Source: Shewanella benthica (GTDB taxonomy: Bacteria; Pseudomonadota; Gammaproteobacteria; Enterobacterales; Shewanellaceae). From it: a stretch of DNA of 64,000 nucleotides. The DNA lies in the NCBI GenBank assembly GCA_023284085.1, contig JAKVHY010000001.1, forward strand, positions 310,001-374,000, read 5' to 3'. A program made the translations under genes and the position numbers. The notes under the pieces are model-generated. The model searched no databases and was not told where the DNA came from. It saw nothing but the letters and a program-made list of their open reading frames with translations. This document shows positions 35,917 to 45,188 of the stretch, piece after piece; position 1 is the first letter of the stretch, and every line of letters begins with the position of its first letter.

Positions 35917-37905
35917 TTAAGTGTGTTGCTTGGGGCGCCATGAGTTTTGGGCGAGTTTTTCATACTCAAAGATTAATGCTGCGTCTGGGCTAAGGACCTT
36001 GAGCTGATGTACGACTTCATCACACTCGAGGGGGATATTGGTATCGACTCTCCCCTCTTTAGTGCGGCTCTGTTGCTGCACTAAGCGCCCGATAGCATCA
36101 TAATAAAAATGCACACTGGTGCCATCGGCTAAGGTTTTGCTCTCAAGTCTGCCTGCGGCATCATAAGCGAACACAATCCTGCTTTGTTGAGACATGACTG
36201 GCTGAGTAGCCAGCGCCTGAACAGCTTGCCCCTGATGAGAATGAAAATACAAAGTGGAATCTTCGACTTGCTTAGCTTCACTCACACTGAGGAGCTGACA
36301 ATCATGATTATACTGATAACAGCTTCGCCCTTGTGGAGTGACATGACTTATCAAGGTATCGAATGCACCATACTCATAATCATGCTTGAGCCCTTGGGAG
36401 TTCGTCACACCGATTAAGTGCCCATCACAGTCATAAGCAAAATTAGTTTGATGACCATCTTCATCAACCCAGGCGCAGGGATAAGGCATACCGGACTTAT
36501 ACTGCCAGAATTGAGTACCCTCTTTGCTCCCACCGGCCAAAGTCTGACATCGTGTAACTAAGCGGCCTAGTCCGTCATAATGAAAAACAACAGTTCCACC
36601 ATCAGCCAGAAATATAGTCACCAACTCACCTAATCTGTTGTAGCGATAGCCCGTTTGACTCGCGTCCGGTGAGATGATCCAAGCTAATTGACCCAAACTG
36701 GTGTATTGATAGAACCACTGCATAAGAAAAGGATCGGATACGCTGACAAGGTTGCCTTTATTATCATATCGATATGACCATAATTCATCTTTTGAATTGA
36801 TGTATTGCGTCAATCGACCCGAGTCATCGTAGATATACTCCCAGGTTTGGTCTCCCTGGATTGTCATTGCCGTCACTTGGCCAAAGTCATTATAGGTAAA
36901 TTGACAAGACTCTCCCCGAGCATTGATTTGAGCGATAAGACAATGGTCCTGCCACTCGTTGACAGTTTCATCACCATTGGAGAAGACTATGCGGGTAATA
37001 TTATCTCGCTCGTCCCTGTGATAATGGCTAATCCCGTAACGCGCACTCTTGTAATACACCACACCTTGCTCGTCATCGTACCTAAGTTGAGCATCGAAAC
37101 GCTCCCCTGCACCACGTATGGCAAGGGCGCGTCCTTTTACGTCATAATCAAATTCAAGCCAGGTGAGACTCAAATCAGAGCTGCGTAAGAGAAAACCATT
37201 TCTGCTGTAACGATAATCAAAATTAGCACCGGGATCGGCGCGGCAAGACGTCATATAACCAAGCTGATTATATTCATATCGAACCAAGGTTTGGATAGGT
37301 AATGCTTGTGGAGTGAGCAAGGTCAACTGCTTGATGCGACCCAGGTGAGTATCAAGCCTAACCTGTCGGCCATCGGCCAAACTAATATGACTCAGGACTG
37401 CACCATGATAGGTGAAGGTTATCTCATTGCCCTTACCATCACAGATACGTGAGAGAAGCAGCCTATCGCCAAAGGCGTGACCAAAGCGATAACTAAGTCC
37501 ATCGACGTGTCTCATCAGAATATCATCACCACGGCGCAATAATCGCCATTGTGGCATATGGGAAACCCGGCTTTGGCTTCCCGCTGCAGGCATGGAGTAC
37601 ACGCCCTGATTATATTGTTCATCGGTAAAAATCACCGACTCACCATCACGTAGCAGGCTCATGTCCCACAAACAGCGCCAACGAGCGCCTAGCAAACCTG
37701 GGCTCATCATTCTGCCTGAATGATAGAAACGCTTATGCAGCAGAGGCAGTCGGCCCGAGAGGCTAAAGTCGGTGCGCCGCTCAAGCACATAACCTGTGGC
37801 CATGTCGATATGCTCTACTGGGATACAGCGCTCTTCGCTGCTAACCGTTCGTACATTCACATCATATCCGTTCATCAGGCTTTGCTGCCTTTCCAATATG
37901 TTCAC
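35917..37905 (-). CDS. rhs: Truncated Rhs-repeat protein
   Basis: This 662-residue frame begins with the Rhs N-terminal DUF6531-like region (IDMATGYVLERRTDFSLSGRLPL) and continues with many YD repeats of the type YDxxGRLxxxxxxxG (for example YDGLGRLVTRCQ, YDAAGRLESKTLADG, YDAIGRLVQQQS). It stops 82 bp before the broken transposase. The usual second half, including the conserved core end (PxxxxDPxG-like) and a variable toxin tip, is missing. It also lacks a PAAR domain at its front; a separate PAAR gene is nearby. An intact homologue would be a T6SS effector shell, so this is most likely a remnant that lost its toxin through the adjacent insertion or deletion. Confidence 0.82.
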   Translation of the reverse strand: MNILERQQSLMNGYDVNVRTVSSEERCIPVEHIDMATGYVLERRTDFSLSGRLPLLHKRFYHSGRMMSPGLLGARWRCLWDMSLLRDGESVIFTDEQYNQGVYSMPAAGSQSRVSHMPQWRLLRRGDDILMRHVDGLSYRFGHAFGDRLLLSRICDGKGNEITFTYHGAVLSHISLADGRQVRLDTHLGRIKQLTLLTPQALPIQTLVRYEYNQLGYMTSCRADPGANFDYRYSRNGFLLRSSDLSLTWLEFDYDVKGRALAIRGAGERFDAQLRYDDEQGVVYYKSARYGISHYHRDERDNITRIVFSNGDETVNEWQDHCLIAQINARGESCQFTYNDFGQVTAMTIQGDQTWEYIYDDSGRLTQYINSKDELWSYRYDNKGNLVSVSDPFLMQWFYQYTSLGQLAWIISPDASQTGYRYNRLGELVTIFLADGGTVVFHYDGLGRLVTRCQTLAGGSKEGTQFWQYKSGMPYPCAWVDEDGHQTNFAYDCDGHLIGVTNSQGLKHDYEYGAFDTLISHVTPQGRSCYQYNHDCQLLSVSEAKQVEDSTLYFHSHQGQAVQALATQPVMSQQSRIVFAYDAAGRLESKTLADGTSVHFYYDAIGRLVQQQSRTKEGRVDTNIPLECDEVVHQLKVLSPDAALIFEYEKLAQNSWRPKQHT

Positions 37906-37931
37906 TGCAACTTAGTCCAATCAAGCCTTTA

Positions 37932-38417
37932 TTAATCTGAGGTTATTTCAGTAAATTCAGCATCCTGCCAAAGCTTAATTTCACTGTATGTCGCTTGATT
38001 AATAATGCCCAGTTCCAAGGCCTTATCCATATCATCTTGGATAAGATAGGCGCCTAATATGAAAAGTCCATCAAACTGGCGTAGGGGAGCATATTTTGGT
38101 TCATCTTCCCATTTATCATCATAAAAAGCCTCGTACGTTCGGCTTAAGCTATAACCTGCCTCACAGAAAAAAGTACGATTCAATAGCGCAGCCTCCTGCC
38201 TCCATGCCTGTTTATCCGTTTCATCAAGGGATTCAAGCGCACCATGATGCTCACTCATAGCCAGCTTTATCTGATTAATTGCCTCCAGCGTCGGGGGGGC
38301 CGCCTGTAACTTGCTGTCATCACAGCCTTGAAGTTCATAAACTTCACTTTGGCAGGCCGCCAGCAGTAACAGAATTATCAGGCTGACACCTGCTTTTATC
38401 GATGATCCTTGTATCAT
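37932..38417 (-). CDS. Hypothetical lipoprotein
   Basis: From the ATG at 38417 (AAGGA eight bases upstream; a GTG six bases earlier is also open) this is a 161-residue protein with the lipobox LLAAC near residue 22. The mature part is acidic and helical, with Cys residues and no recognised domain. It follows the fatty-acid hydroxylase-like gene directly, its start overlapping or just behind that gene's stop, so the two form a unit. It might be a periplasmic partner of that enzyme; that is inference only. Confidence 0.6.
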   Translation of the reverse strand: MIQGSSIKAGVSLIILLLLAACQSEVYELQGCDDSKLQAAPPTLEAINQIKLAMSEHHGALESLDETDKQAWRQEAALLNRTFFCEAGYSLSRTYEAFYDDKWEDEPKYAPLRQFDGLFILGAYLIQDDMDKALELGIINQATYSEIKLWQDAEFTEITSD

Positions 38418-38419
38418 AT

Positions 38420-39553
38420 TCACATTCCTTGTTTATCGACTTTTTTAAATGGAAACGCCTGCTGTTTCAGCATGCCTTCAGGGATATAGTCGCCTACTAC
38501 GCCATATTCATCCGGCCACTCTTTTTGATGACGCACGGCGGTTCCCAATAGGTAATCGATAAACGAGAAGTGAGCCGCATAATTTCTGTCGATTGCTGCA
38601 CTATCCGAGGAGTGATGCCAGTGATGAAACTGAGGTAAGACTATGATGTACCTTAACCAACCTAGATTGATTTGAACGTTGGCATGATTAAACACAGCCT
38701 GCAGACCGACAATGATGACGTAGAGTCCAATCACCTCTTCGGGGAAACCCAATACAAATATCGGAGTTAACACCAGACTCCGGGTAATGATCAGTTCTAA
38801 AATATGCTGTCTTGAACCTGCTAACCAATCCATATGTTTAGCGCTGTGGTGCACGGCATGAAAACGCCATAAAAAAGGCACTTCATGGTAAGCCCTGTGC
38901 GCCATATATTGAACTAAATCGGCAACCAGGATAATGGAAAAAAGCTGTAGTACAAATGGCAGACTGGATATGAAACCTTGTATATCGGTCGAAATAGCCC
39001 AACCAAAGGCTTCATGTACAAAACGGTTAGCCACTAAGAGTACAAAGCCGACCGCCAGATGATTAACGAAAAAATGATTCAGATCCCCCTGCCATTCAGG
39101 CCTGAGAATGACTTGTTGAGGCTTATGAGGTAACAGTTTTTCGATGAAGATAAAGATAAGAGTCGAGCCCAAAAGGTCCAGGATAAACCAATCTAAGCCT
39201 AAGTAAGGAGTGTTATCATCAAAATCCCCCACTTCCACTCTGTGGCCACCGAGTGCTATTGCAATGATCACAAACAACCAGGCCAGCATGCCTAAGCGTT
39301 TATTTTTGTTACGAACAAAATTGAGTAAGCCCAGGCTTCCGGATATGACTAAAGCAAAGAACATAATCTGCCTTAATAAGCTCACACTGTAATTTTGTCT
39401 CAGCTCAGGTGTGGTTAAATATTCGGGGAAATGAAATGCCAGCACCCCTAGCAATGATAAAAAGGAGAGTAAACACGCGATATAGCCACTGATCCTACCT
39501 TCACCTAAACGTAATTCTCCCTCTTTCACTAGCTTATTTAGCATAAATAACAT
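38420..39553 (-). CDS. Sterol desaturase/fatty acid hydroxylase family membrane protein
   Basis: This 377-residue protein has several hydrophobic segments and the clustered His motifs of the di-iron membrane hydroxylases: MAHRAYHEVPFLWRFHAVHHS near residues 215-240 and FHHWHHSSD near 300. The motifs HxxxH and HxxHH would bind two iron atoms that activate oxygen for hydroxylation or desaturation of a lipid. The substrate cannot be told. The gene sits in a two-gene unit with a lipoprotein, between the PAAR gene and the truncated rhs gene, so it may be an insertion into the T6SS accessory region. Its start is an ATG without a strong ribosome-binding site. Confidence 0.85.
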   Translation of the reverse strand: MLFMLNKLVKEGELRLGEGRISGYIACLLSFLSLLGVLAFHFPEYLTTPELRQNYSVSLLRQIMFFALVISGSLGLLNFVRNKNKRLGMLAWLFVIIAIALGGHRVEVGDFDDNTPYLGLDWFILDLLGSTLIFIFIEKLLPHKPQQVILRPEWQGDLNHFFVNHLAVGFVLLVANRFVHEAFGWAISTDIQGFISSLPFVLQLFSIILVADLVQYMAHRAYHEVPFLWRFHAVHHSAKHMDWLAGSRQHILELIITRSLVLTPIFVLGFPEEVIGLYVIIVGLQAVFNHANVQINLGWLRYIIVLPQFHHWHHSSDSAAIDRNYAAHFSFIDYLLGTAVRHQKEWPDEYGVVGDYIPEGMLKQQAFPFKKVDKQGM

Positions 39554-39798
39554 CCATTTAATATGTGAATGACAAACAATCCCTATCCGTTGATTTAACG
39601 ATATGGAAAACTGTTTATCACCCTAAGCTCTCACGAATAAGAAGGCTATCAGCCTAGCTAACGCTCTAATATCATAAGAGCGTAATCATAAATAAAAACT
39701 ATCACAAGCTACAAGCACAATGAACAGTCACTGGCATCTATCATTAGAGCACTAACAAGAGCTCCTTCTCGTCGCTTACAAAATTATTCGGTTGCCTA

Positions 39799-40083
39799 TT
39801 AGCCGATATTGACGGTGCCGCCACCGACTAACGAGCCACCACAATCGACGGCATCGCCACTACGGGCTGCAGGCATACCATCGGCTGATACGGTCCCAGA
39901 ACCTGCGGAAATTGCACGAGGATGGGGTGGATTGTTGGGTTTATCATGAGGTGCTAATGCATCTCCCTTTCTCGCCAAGGGAACGCCATCGACCTTGACC
40001 GTCGAGGCGGCAGCAATCACTGCCGTAGGTGGAAACCCTTCATGATCTAATCCCATATCGCCTAACTTCACTGCATTGCCCAT
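39799..40083 (-). CDS. PAAR-domain protein (T6SS spike tip)
   Basis: This 94-residue protein has the PAAR pattern of repeated glycine-rich turns: GDMGLDHEGFPPTAV, KVDGVPLARKGDALAPHD, TVSADGMPAARSGDAVDCGGSLVGGGTVNIG. PAAR proteins cap the VgrG trimer of the T6SS spike, and their conserved His and Cys residues hold a zinc ion. AAGGAG lies 7 bases upstream. It is in the same direction as the vgrG module and separated from it by about 110 bp. It is a stand-alone PAAR without effector fusion. Confidence 0.9.
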   Translation of the reverse strand: MGNAVKLGDMGLDHEGFPPTAVIAAASTVKVDGVPLARKGDALAPHDKPNNPPHPRAISAGSGTVSADGMPAARSGDAVDCGGSLVGGGTVNIG

Positions 40084-40192
40084 CTCTCAACTCCTTCTGA
40101 ATCTATTTAATCGTCTTGTGTTTTAATGTATTAGTTATCGTATTAGCTAACGTATTCGTTAATATTGTTAGCTGGGGAAAGGGCTAGTAGCA

Positions 40193-40909
40193 CTATTGCT
40201 CACTCTGAGCAGAGGTGTAAACCGGATGCTTGTATTGCTCATTGAGGCGCTTGATGTCCACCACTTCAACCTCACCGAGTTGCTGTATCAGTTCGGCTAT
40301 GATTGATTCTTTTTTCGCTAAAGAGGTCGCATAAATGGTTCCTGAAAAAGCTAATTTCATCTTCTTCTTAGGAATAATATCTAACAAGACGTCATTTTTG
40401 AGATTGAATAATATATTAGCGTCAGCAAATAAGATTCTGTGCTGGTCTATTTTTGATTTGAAATTTGTCATCCCAAATGCCATCAGGGCGAATGCTCCTG
40501 CCCCCACAAATGCCAGCGGCCCAATAACAAAGAGTGCGATTAAGCAGACAGCTATACCGACCCAGGCAAATCCCCTGACGAGGGTGTAGGCCACCTCAGG
40601 AATCAACTGCTCTTGAGTATAGTGAACACCCAGTTTGGTTAGTTTATAGTGATAATGGCTGTCGGGTATAAATAGATAACGTACCATAAGAATAAATAAT
40701 AACGTCATGACAGACAAGCCTACGTACGCTCCGATAGTGCCCCTAGCACCAAACAGTACTATTGAACCGAATAAAGTCCCTGGACCGCCAATTGCCAATA
40801 ATAAGCGAAGCCAACCTTTAATATCCGAACCAATATACTCCCACTCAAAAAGCACTGGCGCTTGGTAAACTTGTTGTTCCAATGCTTGGATATCTTCTTT
40901 ACTGGTCAT
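40193..40909 (-). CDS. Membrane protein, probable immunity protein to the VasX-like effector
   Basis: This 238-residue protein has about four hydrophobic segments (near residues 33-55, 60-80, 108-130 and 130-150) and a soluble C-terminal half. Its ATG overlaps the effector stop codon (TAATG), so the two are coupled. In Vibrio cholerae the inner-membrane immunity protein TsiV2 (about 248 residues with several membrane segments) is encoded immediately after vasX in the same order. Sequence similarity cannot be judged here, so the immunity role rests on position, size and membrane topology. It would protect the producer's inner membrane from pore formation. Confidence 0.65.
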   Translation of the reverse strand: MTSKEDIQALEQQVYQAPVLFEWEYIGSDIKGWLRLLLAIGGPGTLFGSIVLFGARGTIGAYVGLSVMTLLFILMVRYLFIPDSHYHYKLTKLGVHYTQEQLIPEVAYTLVRGFAWVGIAVCLIALFVIGPLAFVGAGAFALMAFGMTNFKSKIDQHRILFADANILFNLKNDVLLDIIPKKKMKLAFSGTIYATSLAKKESIIAELIQQLGEVEVVDIKRLNEQYKHPVYTSAQSEQ

Positions 40910-43900
40910 TAAAGCTTACCTCCAACGGTAATAATGCGTGTACTGATCTCTTTGCTGGGATCATTATTTGAGCCATTGCTAAGTGAGTCCCGAGTGCCGA
41001 CATTTAATGCTCCAGGCTGATCACCTTTAGCCAGATAGAATAAATGTTGCTCTGCCGAGGGTGCTAGCCAGTTGAGCGGCATCTTGATGGCTACAACCAC
41101 ATGGTCTGTATCGCTGCCGCCGAGAATCAAACTATAGCTCGGAGTATTATTATCATCCTGTTGCCATAGGCCCTCCTGCTCATTGACTATTACATGATCG
41201 CTTTCGCTTTCTGAAGCGCTCAACTGGGCTTGGCTCTGGTAAGCGCTATGGTAAAAGGTCTGTTTTTTAGGTATGCGGATAATTTTCAAACCTAGATCAC
41301 GCCCCTGGGTAAAAGGCGGCAAGGTGATGTTAACTTGCCATTGAAAGCTGCCCGGGTCCATCCATTGACTGGGCGCTCTAGATGGCACTTTCTTTAAGCT
41401 CACCTGTGGCCGGTGGATGATGCGCTCGAGGCGCTTGATCTCATCAATGTGGCCCCAAGATTGGCTATCTGCTCCCCAAGTCGATTGACGTAGCCACTTT
41501 TCTAAATCGCTGCGGGTAAACACATTGATAATAAGAATAGAAATCAGATAAAGGATACCCGCCACCATAAGTGTGCTGACCATCCAAGGTGCTATTACCC
41601 CCCCAATGACACCTAAACCGAGTCGGCTTAGCACAGTTCGTGGTAATTGAACGACAAAAACAACAGCTTGAGCTCCAGTAGCCCCAAATTTAAGCCAGTG
41701 CCCCGCCCTTACCATTGAGTCATTGCTGCTATCTGAAAGCTTATCCCAACTTTCGAATGTTTCTAAAGCCGATGCTATCAAGCCAAAGGAAGACACTATG
41801 GCCATATGTTTGGCAAATGTTTTGAGTAATTGCGCTTCCGTTACCATTCCTTGTTGAATAGCGCGTTGTAGACTTCGTTTCAATAATTCTTTATCTTTAA
41901 TAATCTCATCCCAAACCTTACCCCTGAAGATGGCAGAGACAGATGCAACCGCATAGCCAGAGACATATATGGCCTCTCGAAGTGCTGGGTTGATTAAGGT
42001 ATCGGTACCCGAAGTTTGCTCCATTTTAAACTTGAGATCGAGCAGTATGGCTGATGCATTCCACAAGTTAAGCACTGCAACTATTCCGCCAAAACCACCA
42101 ATAGCCTTGCTGGCTGTTGTGGTCGTGGCGCTTGTCTGACGCAGAAAAGACTCTAAATGCTCATTAATCATTTTTTTAGCAGCCTTGTTCACCGCATCAT
42201 GTTTTAGCATAATCAGCGGCGGCAGCTCACTGGTGAACAGTCTTTGAATATTAAGCTGTGCATCTCTAGCCGTGTTTATCAGATGTTTTTTGGCGGCAAC
42301 TTGGCCGGGCTTGATGTTAGTGACATCCTTAATATTTTTCACATAAACATTGAGCTTGCTATGGAAGCTTTTATTCGCACTCTTATACTCAGGGTTGCGG
42401 GTGGTGATAGCCTCTTCAGTCATCATGGTTTCTAATATTACCAGGCGCAAGTTAGCGAAAAGGCTAGGCACACTTGAGGTTTTGGTCCATTGGCTTGGAA
42501 AGAGCAAATCCATGGTTGCTCGCCAACTGTGCAGGGCTTGACCCATAGCCGCTTTTTGCAGGGCCAAAAAGCTAAGCTGAACGGGCTCAATTAAGGCTTT
42601 AAACCACACTCTATCTTGAATTCGCGTATCACCGGTGAAGGCATCCCAGTCTGCTAAGCGAGACCACAATGCTGTCATATCCCCCGGGCTGGACGTCGAT
42701 AATACACTCTGGCTGATGCTTTCCACATATTCATTTAAGGCTTGCCAGTTCTGCATCGAAAAACCCAGTGAAGCTAGGGAAAACAGGTTATTTGGTGAGT
42801 CCAGAGACAAGGCTTTATCCAAATGCTGAATTTGTGCCTCTTTAGTAGGTACTTGTTTAACCACTATCAGAAACTGACTGATCAATGTCAGTAAGTAGGC
42901 TTGATCATGCTCGTCTTGATTATCTAAACCCAGGGCTAACGGATCGGTTCCCAGTTGATTAAACGCCGCCATAAAATCATCATACAAGGTGGAAATACGC
43001 TCATCTTTGCCTTTAAGCAGGGTGTAATGGTCTATAAGATATGCATCTAAATCGCTCCAGTTTACGTCATCGCTAAAAACCGTATTCGCTACCCATCTAT
43101 CTGTTTGCTTTGAACTCGGGGTGAATTGAAACTCAGCTTGAAACTCAGCTAATTTTTGATTAGCCCTTTCCTGGACGTTAGTGAATGCATCATTAAAAAA
43201 TTCATAATTACTAATATCTGGATTATTATCTAACGCCTCTCGGGCCTTATCAGCTAAATAACGAAGGGCGAGATATTCTGTCAGGGCCTTTTCAAACGCT
43301 AATACCTGTAACGGATCCTCTTTTAATGATGCGGGTAATTCGTCGTATTCCACACGAACACGACCCAAGCTTCGGGCTAGCTCTGCCATTTGTGTCTTAT
43401 GAATGGTTTCTTCATCACCCAGAATCGCCACACGTTGGGTCACTTCGACTGAGAGTTTCAAAAATAGATCCGATACATCGGCTAAAGGATCATCGAGCGC
43501 GATAAATACACCAGAATCTTGAGCGGGCAGATCGGCCAAATAATCTAAGTCCGAACAATCTGGCTTGTCTGCGGCTAATTTAAAATCGTCAGACCTTGAC
43601 TCGCCATCTTGCACCAGTGGCGTACATGTCTGCACGAACACATCCGTTGCTGCGCCTTGAAGACTCACATCGGCAACAGACTCAGCTATTTTTCTCGCAT
43701 CCTGAGCATGTGGCGCCTTCATTGTTGAACTGTATCGTTTAAGATCCAGCTTACGCATCCATGTTTGTCGGCTTTGGGAGTTTGAACGCATGTGCTCGCA
43801 AACCCTCCAGGTCCAACGTTGATGAGCAAAAACTAAATGGATGGTGTCAGTCTTGGGATAGATCAAACAACTTTTACGCTCACCAGGTGTTCCCCTCTCA

Positions 43901-44241
43901 CTTGCAGGTTTATTGGCTTCGCTATCTGACCAATCAATTTTTATAAACTCAAAGCCTTCGACTTGGTACTCATGGAACGTCTTTGCAGTTTGGTTGTACA
44001 CATAGAGCCAACCATCACGAAGTTGGCGTAATGTATATTGACTATTGACAGGTTTGAATCGACCTCGCCATTCAGAGGTATCAGGAAGTGAATGTAATGC
44101 GATCCCTTGTTCATCAGCATCATCGAAAGCATAACGAACAGGAATAATGCCTATCTCATTAAAGCCCAAGGGACACTGTCCGACAGGACTATTACTTTCT
44201 TTAGCTGGCGCACACTTAGCCGCTTTATTGGGATCACTCAT
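40909..44241 (-). CDS. vasX: VasX-like pore-forming T6SS effector
   Basis: This 1110-residue protein (V. cholerae VasX about 1085) begins with the VasX N-terminal region: CPLGFNEIGIIPVRYAFD, then YTLRQLRDGWLYVYNQ and a further HLVFAHQRWTW segment. The middle is helical. Several hydrophobic segments at about residues 710-905 (GGFGGIVAVLNLW, YAVASVSAIF, IVSSFGLIASAL, and the long one around MVSTLMVAGILYLISILIINVF) fit a pore-forming domain that inserts in the inner membrane of a target cell, as colicins do. It starts inside the stop codon of the DUF4123 adaptor gene and is followed by the probable immunity gene. Delivery would use the preceding VgrG. Confidence 0.85.
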   Translation of the reverse strand: MSDPNKAAKCAPAKESNSPVGQCPLGFNEIGIIPVRYAFDDADEQGIALHSLPDTSEWRGRFKPVNSQYTLRQLRDGWLYVYNQTAKTFHEYQVEGFEFIKIDWSDSEANKPASERGTPGERKSCLIYPKTDTIHLVFAHQRWTWRVCEHMRSNSQSRQTWMRKLDLKRYSSTMKAPHAQDARKIAESVADVSLQGAATDVFVQTCTPLVQDGESRSDDFKLAADKPDCSDLDYLADLPAQDSGVFIALDDPLADVSDLFLKLSVEVTQRVAILGDEETIHKTQMAELARSLGRVRVEYDELPASLKEDPLQVLAFEKALTEYLALRYLADKAREALDNNPDISNYEFFNDAFTNVQERANQKLAEFQAEFQFTPSSKQTDRWVANTVFSDDVNWSDLDAYLIDHYTLLKGKDERISTLYDDFMAAFNQLGTDPLALGLDNQDEHDQAYLLTLISQFLIVVKQVPTKEAQIQHLDKALSLDSPNNLFSLASLGFSMQNWQALNEYVESISQSVLSTSSPGDMTALWSRLADWDAFTGDTRIQDRVWFKALIEPVQLSFLALQKAAMGQALHSWRATMDLLFPSQWTKTSSVPSLFANLRLVILETMMTEEAITTRNPEYKSANKSFHSKLNVYVKNIKDVTNIKPGQVAAKKHLINTARDAQLNIQRLFTSELPPLIMLKHDAVNKAAKKMINEHLESFLRQTSATTTTASKAIGGFGGIVAVLNLWNASAILLDLKFKMEQTSGTDTLINPALREAIYVSGYAVASVSAIFRGKVWDEIIKDKELLKRSLQRAIQQGMVTEAQLLKTFAKHMAIVSSFGLIASALETFESWDKLSDSSNDSMVRAGHWLKFGATGAQAVVFVVQLPRTVLSRLGLGVIGGVIAPWMVSTLMVAGILYLISILIINVFTRSDLEKWLRQSTWGADSQSWGHIDEIKRLERIIHRPQVSLKKVPSRAPSQWMDPGSFQWQVNITLPPFTQGRDLGLKIIRIPKKQTFYHSAYQSQAQLSASESESDHVIVNEQEGLWQQDDNNTPSYSLILGGSDTDHVVVAIKMPLNWLAPSAEQHLFYLAKGDQPGALNVGTRDSLSNGSNNDPSKEISTRIITVGGKL

Positions 44242-45188
44242 GAGTATTGTTCCTGTCGCTGTGACGCTTTTATGGTGCCAGAGGATAAATCTTTATCTTG
44301 TCTTGATTCTCTTACGCTAGATGCTGCTTGCTGGGCTAATTGGGCGGCGTAGGCGATACGTTGGGATGGTGTTTGGTCAGAGTTTTGATGTAATAGTTGC
44401 CATATCTCCGGGTGCTGATGTTTCCCCTCTACAAGGAACACAGTTTCACCTAAATAGGCCAAGATATTAAAAAAATAAAATAAGTCTTGTTCGAGAGTGA
44501 ATCCTTTGGCTCTGGAAAAATCGGCCCAATAACGAATATTCTTTTTTTGATCCGGCTCTTGAAAGTTAACTAAGATATCTGGAAACCAAGTTTGCAGGTG
44601 CCTGGCTATTTTATCGAGACAGTTTTGATAACTAACCTCACCGAGTAAATCCCACTGGACATCAGTAAGCTGCCAGTCTTGATGATCAGTAGGCTTAGGA
44701 ATATCGGTATTAATAAGATAATGCCAACCTATCGCGGATGGGATCCACACCCGCTTAACCCCCTGCCACAAAAAAGGCGTTTGTGCAGTAAACAAACGCC
44801 AAGCGCTCTCAGGATTGGCTAACTTGTATAACACTTGGCTGCCGTAGGGGGTTGTAATGTTAATCTGGCGACGCAGTATCTCGGCCTGAGCCTCGAGTGG
44901 TTCAGCACTACTGAAGAGATAGCCCCACTTCTTGTCACTGTTATCGATAAACCAGGTTAACAGACTCTGGTAGTCCTTATTAATTAAAGAGAGCTGGACT
45001 AAACACGGAGTTAACTCCCTGAGTGAATTCCATGGTGCAAAGAGATAGATGGGCTCGTAGAGTGGATTGCCTAACCTTTGGTATAACTCTCTTTCTAAAT
45101 CAGTCACTTTACTGCCATCGAGAAGCAGATAAAGATACTCATCGGCTAAATCAGGCAGCAAGCGGCCCTCTAATTGAGGAATGATCAC
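44238..45188 (-). CDS. vasW: DUF4123 adaptor/chaperone (VasW-like) for the effector
   Basis: This 316-residue protein has the DUF4123 pattern: an N-terminal YLLLDGSKVTDLERELY and PIYLFAPWNS, and a middle YGSQVLYKLANPESAWRLF and RVWIPSAIGWHYL. DUF4123 proteins (Tap/TEC) load a given effector onto a VgrG. In V. cholerae VasW has this domain and is needed for secretion of VasX. The order vgrG-vasW-vasX is the same here. It starts with GTG overlapping the vgrG stop (GTGA) and overlaps the vasX start by four bases. It contains no signal or membrane segment, so it acts in the cytoplasm. Confidence 0.88.
   Translation of the reverse strand: MIIPQLEGRLLPDLADEYLYLLLDGSKVTDLERELYQRLGNPLYEPIYLFAPWNSLRELTPCLVQLSLINKDYQSLLTWFIDNSDKKWGYLFSSAEPLEAQAEILRRQINITTPYGSQVLYKLANPESAWRLFTAQTPFLWQGVKRVWIPSAIGWHYLINTDIPKPTDHQDWQLTDVQWDLLGEVSYQNCLDKIARHLQTWFPDILVNFQEPDQKKNIRYWADFSRAKGFTLEQDLFYFFNILAYLGETVFLVEGKHQHPEIWQLLHQNSDQTPSQRIAYAAQLAQQAASSVRESRQDKDLSSGTIKASQRQEQYS

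Noticed and set aside
38660..38700. TTGGCATG inside the hydroxylase gene as another sigma-54 promoter
   Set aside because: No TTGC follows at the right spacing, and there are no enhancer sites.
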